DNA from: Macrostomum hystrix
Lineage: Eukaryota; Platyhelminthes; Macrostomidae
Direction of reading: 5' to 3'
NCBI GenBank assembly: GCA_950097015.1
Contig: CATNEN010000039.1
Coordinates: forward strand, 10,386,001 to 10,450,000
DNA length: 64,000 bases
Shown: positions 35,620-44,533 of the stretch, piece by piece
Layout: every line of letters begins with the position of its first letter
Position numbering within the stretch: the stretch's first letter is position 1
Made by a program: the position numbers and the translations under genes
The notes under the pieces: generated by a model
Database searches by the model: none
Told to the model about the DNA's origin: nothing
The model's input: only the letters and a program-made list of their open reading frames with translations

Positions 35620-35860
35620 GGGGGTTGGCTGTGGCAGAGGTCCCGAGCTCGATTCCGCGCGGCGAAGCAGCTGCAGAGAGAAGGAATAGATGCTTGTGCA
35701 ATTTACGTTCTTGAGGACCAACCTCCAAGATACTGTGAAGGCACACTGCATAACGATGCGATAGTCAGTGCTGGTGTACACACTTGCGTATGTACTCAAG
35801 AGTCAGCGAAATGATCATACAGAATTACCGCCTAGCTAGCTGTTGCTAAGTAATGTGTCG
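35620..35860 (+). mobile_element. SINE family 1, degenerate copy
   Basis: The plus strand shows GGTTGGCTGTGGCAGAGGTC, a B box (GAGCTCGATTCC), the gcagagagaagg body and cgtatgtactcaagagtcag. It is strongly diverged and internally shortened. Confidence 0.65.
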
Positions 35861-35992
35861 CGCCCACGGCCCCTTGCGTTTGATTTTGAATACTTGTTTA
35901 CCAGTTTATTGATTAATTTAGAAAGTTATCAATAAGAATGGTGACCTACAGTTGCAGTGACAAGGCTTATTAATTGAGACTACTAGAAAGGC

Positions 35993-36886
35993 ATGTCTAG
36001 CTCCATGGAAACCGTCAAATCGGAGGACAACGACGCCATCAGGAATAAAGAGAATTTCAAGACCGATCGATTGGTTGCCAAGACCCAATCGAGGCAGCGG
36101 CGTAGGGCCACCCTGACTGCAAAGGAGCTGCGGCCTCTCAGCTTGGCTGACTCCGACATAGACTCAAATGAGAACAAGCAGAAACAGCCGCAGCAGCAGC
36201 AACACAAGCAGAAGCAAGAGAGGCGTCGTTCCACATCTTTACTAAACGGCTTGGATCCTTCAAACATCATCCTGGGCGAATGGTCGGCCAACAGCTCAGC
36301 CGCTGGTCGGGCACCGTCGCCCACCTCGCCAGCCGAGTCGCAGATTCAGCGAGCCAACGCTTTGTCAGCCGAATTAGATCGAATATTCGACAAGTCCGCG
36401 GCGCCCAGCCTGAGGCGCAGTCTGCGTAGAAAGTCTTTCTCAATTAGTTTGTCTGCTACTACTAACAGTAGCAGCGCCTCAAATGCCTCGACTACTGGAA
36501 AGAGTTACGCCACCTCGTCTGCTGGTCAGGAATCATCGTCCGCAGCCGCAGTCCAGGCCGCTGAGCTGCTCGATCCGGCCCTGGTGCAGCTGTACAAGCA
36601 GCAGGGCACCTACAAGCCGCCGCAGCCAACTGGCCTAGGCACAATTCCAGAGGTTTCGGCCAATAATCGCGCCCTGCCGTCGACTAGTCGGCGAAGATTT
36701 ATCGATTTCGACTCGCCGGCCAGGCAGAGCCAGAAAGATCGCAGCCGCGGTCGGAAGGCATTTAAATTCATGGCCGCTGTTAGGCCGAAGTCCTCCAGAG
36801 CCGCAGCCGCCTCAGCTCCGGCTCCCATGGATATGGACGAGTTCAAAGCCTATATTGATGGACTAAATTTGATGAGCGACCGATGA
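35993..36886 (+). CDS. Unrecognised single-exon protein with a KEN motif
   Basis: An intronless frame of 297 residues from ATG at 35993 (a second ATG follows at 36005). No domain was recognised. It has a KEN sequence at residues 19-21, an Arg-rich patch (TQSRQRRRATLTAKELRPL), a Gln/Lys run (about 60-75), a RRSLRRKSFSISLS patch, a Ser/Ala-rich middle, RRRFIDFDSPARQ, and a short acidic-hydrophobic C-terminus (MDMDEFKAYIDGLNLM). Such proteins are usually disordered and nuclear. KEN plus RxxL sequences can mark substrates of the anaphase-promoting complex, so a cell-cycle factor such as a sororin-like protein is conceivable, but similarity was not shown. Codon use and long open frame support a real gene. 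Confidence 0.6.
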   Translation: MSSSMETVKSEDNDAIRNKENFKTDRLVAKTQSRQRRRATLTAKELRPLSLADSDIDSNENKQKQPQQQQHKQKQERRRSTSLLNGLDPSNIILGEWSANSSAAGRAPSPTSPAESQIQRANALSAELDRIFDKSAAPSLRRSLRRKSFSISLSATTNSSSASNASTTGKSYATSSAGQESSSAAAVQAAELLDPALVQLYKQQGTYKPPQPTGLGTIPEVSANNRALPSTSRRRFIDFDSPARQSQKDRSRGRKAFKFMAAVRPKSSRAAAASAPAPMDMDEFKAYIDGLNLMSDR

Positions 36887-37496
36887 ACCAATCCTGGTGC
36901 TTTGCTCCGCCGAATTCACCAAACAAATATCCAGAAATTATTTCAATTTGATCTGCATTTTTAGTACAGATTGAAGCCCGTATCACTTAGAACCAAAGCG
37001 CTGAAATTATTTTTATATCCTGTATTATCTTGCGAATCAAAGCAAAGCTCCGTGTAAAATTGTATTTGCTCACCTAAAATTGATATTCCAGCTCCACCTA
37101 GTTTGAAAGCCTTGTATCAAATTTTAAAATCGATTCATAGTGAGAGAGAACCAGTCGCAGAAAATCTAATCGGAAAAATACATATTTTTGCATTTTTTAA
37201 GCACAAACAACTGTGAGCATGATTATTTTTTAGTTTGTCCTCTGCTTACATGCGGCAATTGATGCTTTAGCTAGTTAAGGCAGTAATATTAGTGAGTGAA
37301 TGACCGTGTACTATATTAAAATATATGCAACAGCCTGTAACAGCTGACTTCGCCCAGTCGGTGATGAACGATTTTTTAAGTATTTTTTTTACAGTTTCAC
37401 TACTCTGGTGTTCTGCTCTTCAAATTACGTTGTCGCAATTGTTGGGTTTTTTAGTTAGGTTTTTGTATCTGTTCGTGGTAAGCTAAGTACGACTAA
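36887..37496. other. 3' flank of the KEN-motif gene
   Basis: AT-rich with no reading frame or clear AATAAA. It probably holds the 3' UTR. Confidence 0.4.
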
Positions 37497-38065
37497 TGTT
37501 TCTCAATCGACTCAAACACTTTTCAATGGACTCAAACACTTCTCAATCGACTCAAACACTTTTCAATCGACTCAAACACTTCTCAATCGACTCAAACACT
37601 TTTCAATCGACTCAAACACTTCTCAATCGACTCAAACACTTTTCAATCGACTCAAACACTTCTCAATCGACTCAAACACTTTTCAATCGACTCAAACACT
37701 TCTCAATCGACTCAAACACTTTTCAATCGACTCAAACACTTCTCAATCGACTCAAACACTTTTCAATCGACTCAAACACTTCTCAATCGACTCAAACACT
37801 TTTCAATCGACTCAAACACTTCTCAATCGACTCAAACACTTCTCAATCGACTCAAATACTTCTCAATCGACTCAAACACTTCTCTAACGACTCAAACACT
37901 TCTCAATCGACTCAAACACTTCTCAATCGACTCAAACACTAACGACTAACGACTAACACTCAAACGACTCAAACACTCCCTATCGACTCTAATACTTCTC
38001 TAACGTCTCAAACGTTACTCTATCGACTCAAACGCTTTTCTAACGAGTCAAACGCTTCTCTATCG
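37497..38065. repeat. Minisatellite of 20-nt unit, related to the array at 47680-48745
   Basis: About 28 copies of tctcaatcgactcaaacact, alternating with tttcaatcgactcaaacact as a 40-nt dimer. The 3' end holds variants such as cgcttctctaacgagtcaaa that resemble the unit in the 47.7 kb array. Confidence 0.96.
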
Positions 38066-38084
38066 ACTGTTTATTTTTTATAGC

Positions 38085-38215
38085 TGGGTTAACTGAAGCA
38101 CTAAGGGAATTGAGTGTCTTACTTAACGACAAATAGTTCATTTTGTCTGAGATTAGATCTCATGACCTCTCGATCGAAAGTACAAAGCTCTAACCACTGG
38201 GACATGACGGAAAAA
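38085..38215 (-). mobile_element. tRNA-derived SINE, family 2, copy 4
   Basis: The minus strand shows CCCAGTGGTTAGAGCTTTGT, then a degenerate B box (GAGATCTAATCT), then the tail block CTTCAGTTAACCCAGCTA shared with copies 1 and 2. Confidence 0.55.
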
Positions 38216-38312
38216 TTGCAATAAATTTCCAGGTTTATTAGAGAACAAAGCGGAGCAGCCTTCAATTTTCAAGTACAATTAAATCTAAGGAAATCAGACA
38301 ACTTCAAAGACA

Positions 38313-38837
38313 ATGTCCGGAGACACTAAAACTGCCGCCATTCCGCCAGCCGTGATGTGGGCCCAGCGGAAGGACAAACTGTACGTCACCATCTGTCTGG
38401 AGGATGTGCAGAACAAGAAGCTGGAACTCACCGAAAAGCAGCTGGTGTTCAGCGGCACCGGCGGAACCGACCGAAAGCCGCACGCTGTCACCATCGACTT
38501 TCACAAGGAGGTCAATCCGGAGGAGAGCAAACAGCTGATCACAGACCGCGAGATTGTCATGAGCATCAAGAAGAAAGAGGCCGGACCCTACTGGCCCCGC
38601 CTGCTGTCCGACGGCACCAAGCGGCACTGGCTCAAGACGGACTTCAATCGCTGGCTAGACGAAGACGACTCCGACGAAGACATGGCGGCGAGGGAGAACA
38701 ATCTGGAGGAGATGATGGCCCGCATGGGCTCCGGCTTCGGCGGCGGCGACTCCGACCTGCCTTTGCCCGGCGACGACATTGGGGCCGACGAACCGGATCA
38801 TGACTCGGACGATGAGGACCTGCCGGATCTGGAGTAG
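38313..38837 (+). CDS. PTGES3: Hsp90 co-chaperone p23 (prostaglandin E synthase 3 type)
   Basis: p23 binds the ATP-bound Hsp90 dimer and slows its cycle late in client maturation; in vertebrates it has also been described as cytosolic prostaglandin E synthase. The intronless frame gives 174 residues, compared with about 160 in human. A CS domain spans about residues 10-110: it opens with PPAVMWAQRKDKLYVTI, has a central LVFSGTGG turn, and closes with the family hallmark GPYWPRLLSDGTKRHWLKTD, FNRW and DEDDSDED. The acidic tail includes the EMMARMGS stretch and ends in DEDLPDLE, as in the human protein. An acceptor-like aaatcag lies 15-20 nt before the ATG, which suits spliced-leader addition. 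Confidence 0.96.
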   Translation: MSGDTKTAAIPPAVMWAQRKDKLYVTICLEDVQNKKLELTEKQLVFSGTGGTDRKPHAVTIDFHKEVNPEESKQLITDREIVMSIKKKEAGPYWPRLLSDGTKRHWLKTDFNRWLDEDDSDEDMAARENNLEEMMARMGSGFGGGDSDLPLPGDDIGADEPDHDSDDEDLPDLE

Positions 38838-39091
38838 GAGCTGACGCCGGTGGCCGGGCTCAAATGCGGTAGGGAGAGCAGGGGAATCCGCTCGTAGAAG
38901 ATCAAATTTGAATTATTGCGACGAACAGTTTTGAGTGCAGGCCACAGTTTAATTAAAATAGCACCCATTCGTCATTGTGCGGTGTCATAATTGCTTACCC
39001 TGGAAAGTAACAAAATCAGGACGCAAGGATGATGGTGCATTTATGACAGGCAGAACTAATGAAATCAGACAGTCTGATCTCTTGTTTTCTT

Positions 39092-39097
39092 AATAAA
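39092..39097 (+). terminator. Poly(A) signal downstream of p23
   Basis: AATAAA followed by AT-rich sequence, about 255 nt after the p23 stop codon. Confidence 0.6.
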
Positions 39098-40022
39098 AAT
39101 TTATTTGTTACAATTGTCTTCATTTTTCATTCTACAAGTCACCCTCATTCCCGCGTGAGTGTTTACACACTGTGCTTTAGTAGGCTTAGTTCTTATTTCT
39201 GCACTTTGTGACACAGTTACAAAATTTGTTTCGCGAACTATAAAGAATTTAGTTTTTTGTTATTTCTACCACTGTTTTAAGAAATTCGAACAACTTGCTC
39301 TACGGCTTAAAAACCGACCTGATAGTCTTTGTCAGTCAAGATTTTCGAACTCAGAAGCCCAGCATTACCAACTATGCTGCTCACAGTCTCTCACGGCATG
39401 GACACCTGTCTCCTGCTATACCATTATCAGCTGTGTCCGATAATTCTATTAGTATGAATAACGAAGCCTCTAATAACTGGCTTTAGTCGTTAATAAACAT
39501 ATTTTTTGGGCTCCATCCCTCTCTGCATCTCTCCCTGTACCCGGGCCTGCCTATTACTAGTTCATTATTATTATTGTTATTATTATGTCTGTTATAACTA
39601 CTAATAGAAACTATCTGCTACAAGCTTCTTACCGTTGAATTTTTATACGAATTTATTTTATTTACCGCAGTGAGTTCTCTAGAAAATTATTAAACAGAAG
39701 ACCTATTGGGCAGTTATATAATCCAGACATCAGTTTGTCATGCTTATTCTAACATCCAAAGCTAGCTATTCAATTCGCTACAGTTCTGTTATGTTTGAAT
39801 GCGTAATTGAACAGTCGGGAAGACCAACAATAGATGTTATGTTTGTGCTTCATTCTGTTCAGCTGTGTCGGCAACAAGAAGTAAACAGACTGTTAAATTG
39901 GGATTGCCATGTCTTCGCTTTGTTGGTGGACCATGTGTGGCTTGTTATTTATTTATTTAATAGACTAAACATAGCTATAGCCGGTTTTATTGCTCTAGGG
40001 AGTCTAGGTAAAAAATTAATTT
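39098..40022. other. Intergenic stretch, no gene supported
   Basis: Short open frames at 39159-39486 and 39740-40102 have no recognisable domain and unlikely composition. No array was seen. Confidence 0.45.
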
Positions 40023-40352
40023 TTGCAGAAGGGCTGCAGCTAATGTTTAAGGACTATCGTTTGGTGACAGTCGACCCGCAGCCAGCGAGGTGGCGATTTT
40101 GACCATTTCGCTGACTCCTGAGCACTCACTCACAGGTGTGTACATCTGTCCTAACTTTGTCATTGTCAGGCAGTGTACAATCTCACTGTGCCTTCGAGGT
40201 TGACCCTCAAGGGCGTCAATTGCACGAGAAGCCCGGCGGCCTTCTCTCCTCGGCTGCGCCCCTAATGATTGTGGCCTCGCCGCAAAATCGAGCTCAGGGA
40301 CCTTGGTGCGCGAGAGGCGAACGCGTTAGACCGTTCTGCCACTCACCAGCCC
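40023..40352 (-). mobile_element. tRNA-derived SINE, family 1, near-full copy
   Basis: The minus strand begins with a GTGGCAGAACGGTCTAACGC head and a GAGCTCGATTTT B box, followed by the body GGGGCGCAGCCGAGGAGAGA, the GTACACTGCCTGACAATGA block and the GACTCCTGAG-type 3' half (inverted on plus). Confidence 0.8.
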
Positions 40353-40709
40353 CCCTAGCTCTACGTTATGTCTTCGGACTTTTTAACGATGATTTGAAGG
40401 TCGAGTCTTAGCTTTAGCCAAACACTTTATTCCCCATGAGCTTAAGTTGACACAACTAAGAAATTAGCTGCTAGAAATTGAGCTGACTTGAAGTCATTTA
40501 GTCGATTGGTGCATATGGTACGGTACAACTTGGTTAAATGTTTATCTACTTAGGTTATATTCAATTTCATAGAGGCGCCCATAATATTTGTAGATACGTA
40601 CACTCTAAAGGTCAATCGTTTGATAACAAATAGAGTACAAGTATAATGATTTGCACAGTGTTTTTTTCTGAATCGATTTATCGATTACTGTAGTTAGGTT
40701 GTTAAGTGC
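40353..40709. other. Downstream flank of the minus-strand gene at 40733
   Basis: AT-rich with no feature recognised. Confidence 0.4.
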
Positions 40710-40715
40710 TTTTAT
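40710..40715 (-). terminator. Poly(A) signal of the minus-strand gene at 40733-42449
   Basis: AATAAA on the minus strand, 17 nt after the stop codon of the frame ending at 40733. The tight spacing supports that frame as the true C-terminus. Confidence 0.65.
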
Positions 40716-40732
40716 TCAAAGCAGTAAATGTG

Positions 40733-42449
40733 TCAATCTTTAACGCCAGTGTCGTCCCACGGCCAACCTGCCCTAGCGCGACCAGCTGGCTGGAATTTTT
40801 TAGCCTCGAGTGGCGCTAATTGCCACCTGTCCGTCTGCATTTCGTCTTGCTGTTTAGGTTGAAGCTTGGAATTGTTTGTTCCGTGCTCGATTGTTGCGGC
40901 TTGCCAGCGACGGTTCCGCCGTTCGCTTTCAATTCTCTCCAACGGCTGTAATACAGCTGGCAGATGATCTGTTCCAGACTGCTGATCGTGCGGCGTCCGT
41001 TGAGGCAACCAAGTTGTCTCACCTTGAGTCGGTGTCGACCACATCCTGTTAAGTGGTCATAGAGGGGTCGCTCTGTCAGAGTCCGTATGACTTCTGGCAC
41101 TTCCAAACTTAGTGTCTGTCTTACTTGTGACACTTTCAAGCAAAAAAGTCCATCTAAGATCTAAGAATGTTAACTTAGTGTCTGTCTTACTTGTGACACT
41201 TTCAGGCAAAAAAGTCCATCTAAGATCTAAGAATGTTAACTTAGTGTCTGTGTCTTACTTGTGACACTTTCAAGCAAAAAAGTCCATCTGAGATCTAAGA
41301 ATGTTAACTTAGTGTCTGTCTTACTTGTGACACTTTCAAGCAAAAAAGTCCATCTAAGATCTAAGAATGTTAACTTAGTGTCTGTGTCTTACTTGTGACA
41401 CTTTCAAGCAAAAAAGTCCATCTGAGATCTAAGAATGTTAACTTAGTGTCTGTCTTACTTGTGACACTTTCAAGCAAAAAAGTCCATGTAAGATCTAAGA
41501 ATGTTAACTTAGTGTCTGTCTTACTTGTGACACTTTCAGGCAAAAAAGTCCATCTAAGATCTAAGAATGTTAACTTAGTGTCTGTGTCTTACTTCTGACA
41601 CTTTCAAGCAAAAAAGTCCATCTAAGATCTAAGAATGTTAACTTAGTGTCTGTGTCTTACTTGTGACACTTTCAAGCAAAAAAGTCCATCTGAGATCTAA
41701 GAATGTTAACTTAGTGTCTGTCTTACTTGTGACACTTTCAAGCAAAAAAGTCCATCTAAGATCTAAGAATGTTAACTTAGTGTCTGTCTTACTTGTGACA
41801 CTTTCAGGCAAAAAAGTCCATCTAAGATCTAAGAATGTTAACTTAGTGTCTGTGTCTTACTTGTGACACTTTCAAGCAAAAAAGTCCATCTGAGATCTAA
41901 GAATTTTAATACGAGCCGTACATTTTTGTGCCTTCCTGTGCTTTTTGCTCTCTTTTGCTCGTGTCGTAGCTTTTTAAAGCTTTCACATTCTTGGCGTAAA
42001 CACTTCATTGAAAACTGAAAAAATTTATCGTCTGGCCGCTCTTACATTGGAGGCTGCTGCTTCTTTAGCCGTTCGATTTGCTCGCCAAGGCTATTTGCGC
42101 TATTCTCTAGACGCTGCAGACTTGCTGACACGACTCGCTGTTTAGTCCACCATCCGTCGTCGTCAAAATAATCCAATGTTCTGCGCATAGTTGAATGCTC
42201 TATCGTGGCTAACGAAGGTGGGTAATAATACATTCTGCCTTCGTCTCTGCCGCTATTTGCTGCCAGACGTTTGAGACGATTGGCCAGATTAACCTGAGCA
42301 CAGCAGCGGCAACCCGACGTGTAGCTTCTATATTTTTCCTGTCTGAACTCCGGCTGCCGCTGCTGCTGCTGCTGTTGTTTCTGCGGACGAAGATACTCCA
42401 ACAGAAGTTTTTCGAGCCGATAATTGTCCATGCTTGCCGATAATTCCAT
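40733..42449 (-). CDS. Unrecognised two-exon minus-strand gene
   Basis: Minus-strand coding exons 42449-42046 and 41045-40733 join in phase to give 238 residues. The donor is GTAAGA, and the acceptor is AACAG. Reading through the donor would hit a stop at once, and the chosen splice gives a frame ending 17 nt before AATAAA. The N-terminal half has a helical start (MDNYRLEKLLLEYLRPQK), a Gln run, SGCRCCAQVNLANRLKRLA, LDYFDDDGWW and a coiled-coil-like SASLQRLENSANSLGEQIER. The C-terminal half is polar. No family was recognised. The 5' exon begins after a good acceptor at about 42462, 12 nt before the ATG, so trans-splicing is plausible. An open stretch at 42565-42720 could instead be an upstream exon, though no in-phase join was found. 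Confidence 0.55.
41106..41905. repeat. Minisatellite of about 67-nt unit, 12 copies
   Basis: The unit contains cttagtgtctgtcttacttg, gacactttcaagcaaaaaag and tccatctaagatctaagaat, with a 2-3 nt length variation (tctgtgtctt versus tctgtctt). It fills the intron of the minus-strand gene. Confidence 0.96.
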
Positions 42450-42461
42450 TCGAGGCTCTGC

Positions 42462-43662
42462 CTGGAATAAAGCAATTAATTTATTTATTGCGATGTGCCA
42501 GATTTTTTAACTGTCTGGATGATACTTAAAAACTAATAGGGTCAGTCTTGTTACCTTAGCTAACCTGCCACCTTTTGCGCCTGCATCTGCGATGACTTCC
42601 GGGTCCCGGCTTGTAGTATTTAATCTTCTCTCGTCTAAACGTTTCATTTTAGTTTCAATAGCAACGGAGGAATGCTCATTAGAATTTCGTGGCTGCTCCG
42701 CTGCAGTTTGGGCTGTCATTTGTTCTTGTACTCGCCTTTGGCTGAAGCTAAAATTGCCAGATAAGAAATGAACGTGCAGGGCCTTTGACTTTCGCGAATC
42801 AGCAGTTAATTTATGCATACGCAAGCAAAGTACGCACCAGCGGTATGAGGCGAGATCTTGAAATGGCCAAAGAAATTGCTACAAGAGTACACTGCTGTGA
42901 GCGCAGTACCTGCCTTGCACCTTCTTGTACCATTCCTATGCGACGAGAAGCATGGCCAGGTGTACTTATTAGGTACACTGATCAACCTGCACTCTCTTTC
43001 TTGAGTTGTTCCTAGAGTCTTGCAGTGACGACTATTTAGAAGTAGTAAAAAAAGGCTTGCAATCAACGCGTGGTATACGTCTCATGTGTATGTTGAACTA
43101 TAACTGTTAGCTTATGGCAGCAAACACGGATAATGCATATCCGGCTTCTTCTCTTCCTCATCCATGCCTCAATCCAGGTAGATGCTATTGAAACCGTCAA
43201 GTAAATTTTTGTACGGTATTTTTCGTTTAATGCACGCCTTCTGGGCATTAGTCTGACAGGAACACTGCTTAACTGCTTTTGCTCGCAAAGTCTCACCGAT
43301 TGAATTTCAAAGAATTTCTCCAGCGCTTTGCTCCGAAGTCTATTTACTTTAACATAGTTTATTGTTTATTTTATTGTACAACTTTCTTACTAGCTAGAAC
43401 TTACTAGATCATACTTGTATCTAGAGCCTTTTAAAGAGACTACGACCTGTGCAGTTTTCTAATATTGTACTGTCGGTCAAAATTATCTGTCTCATTTGGC
43501 ATTTTGCAAAAAAGCAAGACTAAAATAGTAAAGAAATTTCAATATCTGAACTACTCTAAATCTGTAAAAACTCATAAAGAAAAATCATCTCTAATATAAT
43601 ATTCCAGACCCACTACTTTTAGTAACAATCTTTGGGAAAGGCTAAGCTGGCAAAAGTGTGGA
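42462..43662. other. Region between two divergent genes
   Basis: Holds an open minus-strand stretch at 42565-42824 that could be a 5' exon of the gene ending at 40733. The rest shows no supported gene; it would contain the promoters of the minus-strand gene and of the plus-strand gene at 43663. Confidence 0.35.
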
Positions 43663-44154
43663 ATGTCTCAGCCGAGCTCCGCTGTTATAGTTGAAGGCGA
43701 AGCGCCAGAATCTGATGACGAGCAAGAAGACTTGCATCAGAGCCGCATTCTCGAAACTGATTCTGTAAAGCGTGAACTAGAAAATCAAACATCAGCTGCT
43801 GCAGAGAACGCGTTGCCTGCTGCAGCGGCAACATTATCAGTGCGGACTCAGACGCAGCAGCAGCAGCAAACGCGGCAACAGCAACAACAGCTGCAGCGTC
43901 GCTACGCTGGCAGCGCACTGCACGCTAGATTTTTTCAGGACGCTGGAAAATTTCAATCGGCCCTAGTTGCTAGGCGGGCTACAACCTACGAGGCGGCCAC
44001 CCGCGAGCTGCGCGGAGTTGCTAGCCAGCTGGCTAAGACTCACGCCAGCATTCAGGACGCCTCGCATGCGCTCAGGCTAACTACAAACGACTTGTATAAG
44101 CTAGACGACCGGCTGCAGGCACTAGCCAAGACAGACTGGCTAGCTGGCCTGTGA
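43663..44154 (+). CDS. BLOC1S3: BLOC-1 subunit 3-like protein
   Basis: An intronless frame of 163 residues. The N-terminus is acidic (GEAPESDDEQEDLHQ), then Gln-rich (about 66-82). The C-terminal half is a predicted helix: YEAATRELRGVASQLAKTHA, then ASHALRLTTNDLYKLDDRL. This layout resembles BLOC1S3 as I recall it: an acidic start with GEA-E-DSE, and a C-terminal helix with a YRRA-R...LA-RL...HSVRLARGDL-AL-ERL pattern. BLOC-1 works in the cytosol in making lysosome-related organelles and endosomal tubules. The match is weak and made by eye, so another small coiled-coil subunit is possible. AATAAA follows the stop at 44160-44165. Confidence 0.5.
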   Translation: MSQPSSAVIVEGEAPESDDEQEDLHQSRILETDSVKRELENQTSAAAENALPAAAATLSVRTQTQQQQQTRQQQQQLQRRYAGSALHARFFQDAGKFQSALVARRATTYEAATRELRGVASQLAKTHASIQDASHALRLTTNDLYKLDDRLQALAKTDWLAGL

Positions 44155-44159
44155 TGCTT

Positions 44160-44165
44160 AATAAA
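44160..44165 (+). terminator. Poly(A) signal of the BLOC1S3-like gene
   Basis: AATAAA starts 6 nt after the stop codon, implying a very short 3' UTR. Confidence 0.6.
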
Positions 44166-44533
44166 TCCCCTAAGTTTTACAGAACGATGCCTGTTGACGG
44201 TTATTTGATTGATCTTGTCGTACTGTCGTTTAAATTTCAATATTCTTTAGATAAATCATCAATGAATAGCACCCATGCTATTCTACGAGCTATGATCATT
44301 GTGATGTGTGTTATTTTTTAAATAAACAAGTTAAAATGATTTTATAAAATTATTTAATTTAATATTGTTCTTTTATTCTTCATTATTACTTAAATTCAAA
44401 AATCCTTTTGTATTAATTCAATAGTCAGAAAATTGTCCTAAAAATAGAGGTTAACCACACTTATGTGCACTTTTCTAATACCTGTCGTAGGTTTGATTAA
44501 CGATCGAAATAAAATACTCGCTGAATACTACTT
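44166..44533. other. Spacer upstream of COQ2
   Basis: AT-rich. An upstream first exon of COQ2 carrying the start codon may lie here but was not identified. Confidence 0.4.

Noticed and set aside
39159-39486. Short plus-strand frames after p23
   Set aside because: Composition is not protein-like, no domain is visible, and they lie in AT-rich intergenic DNA.
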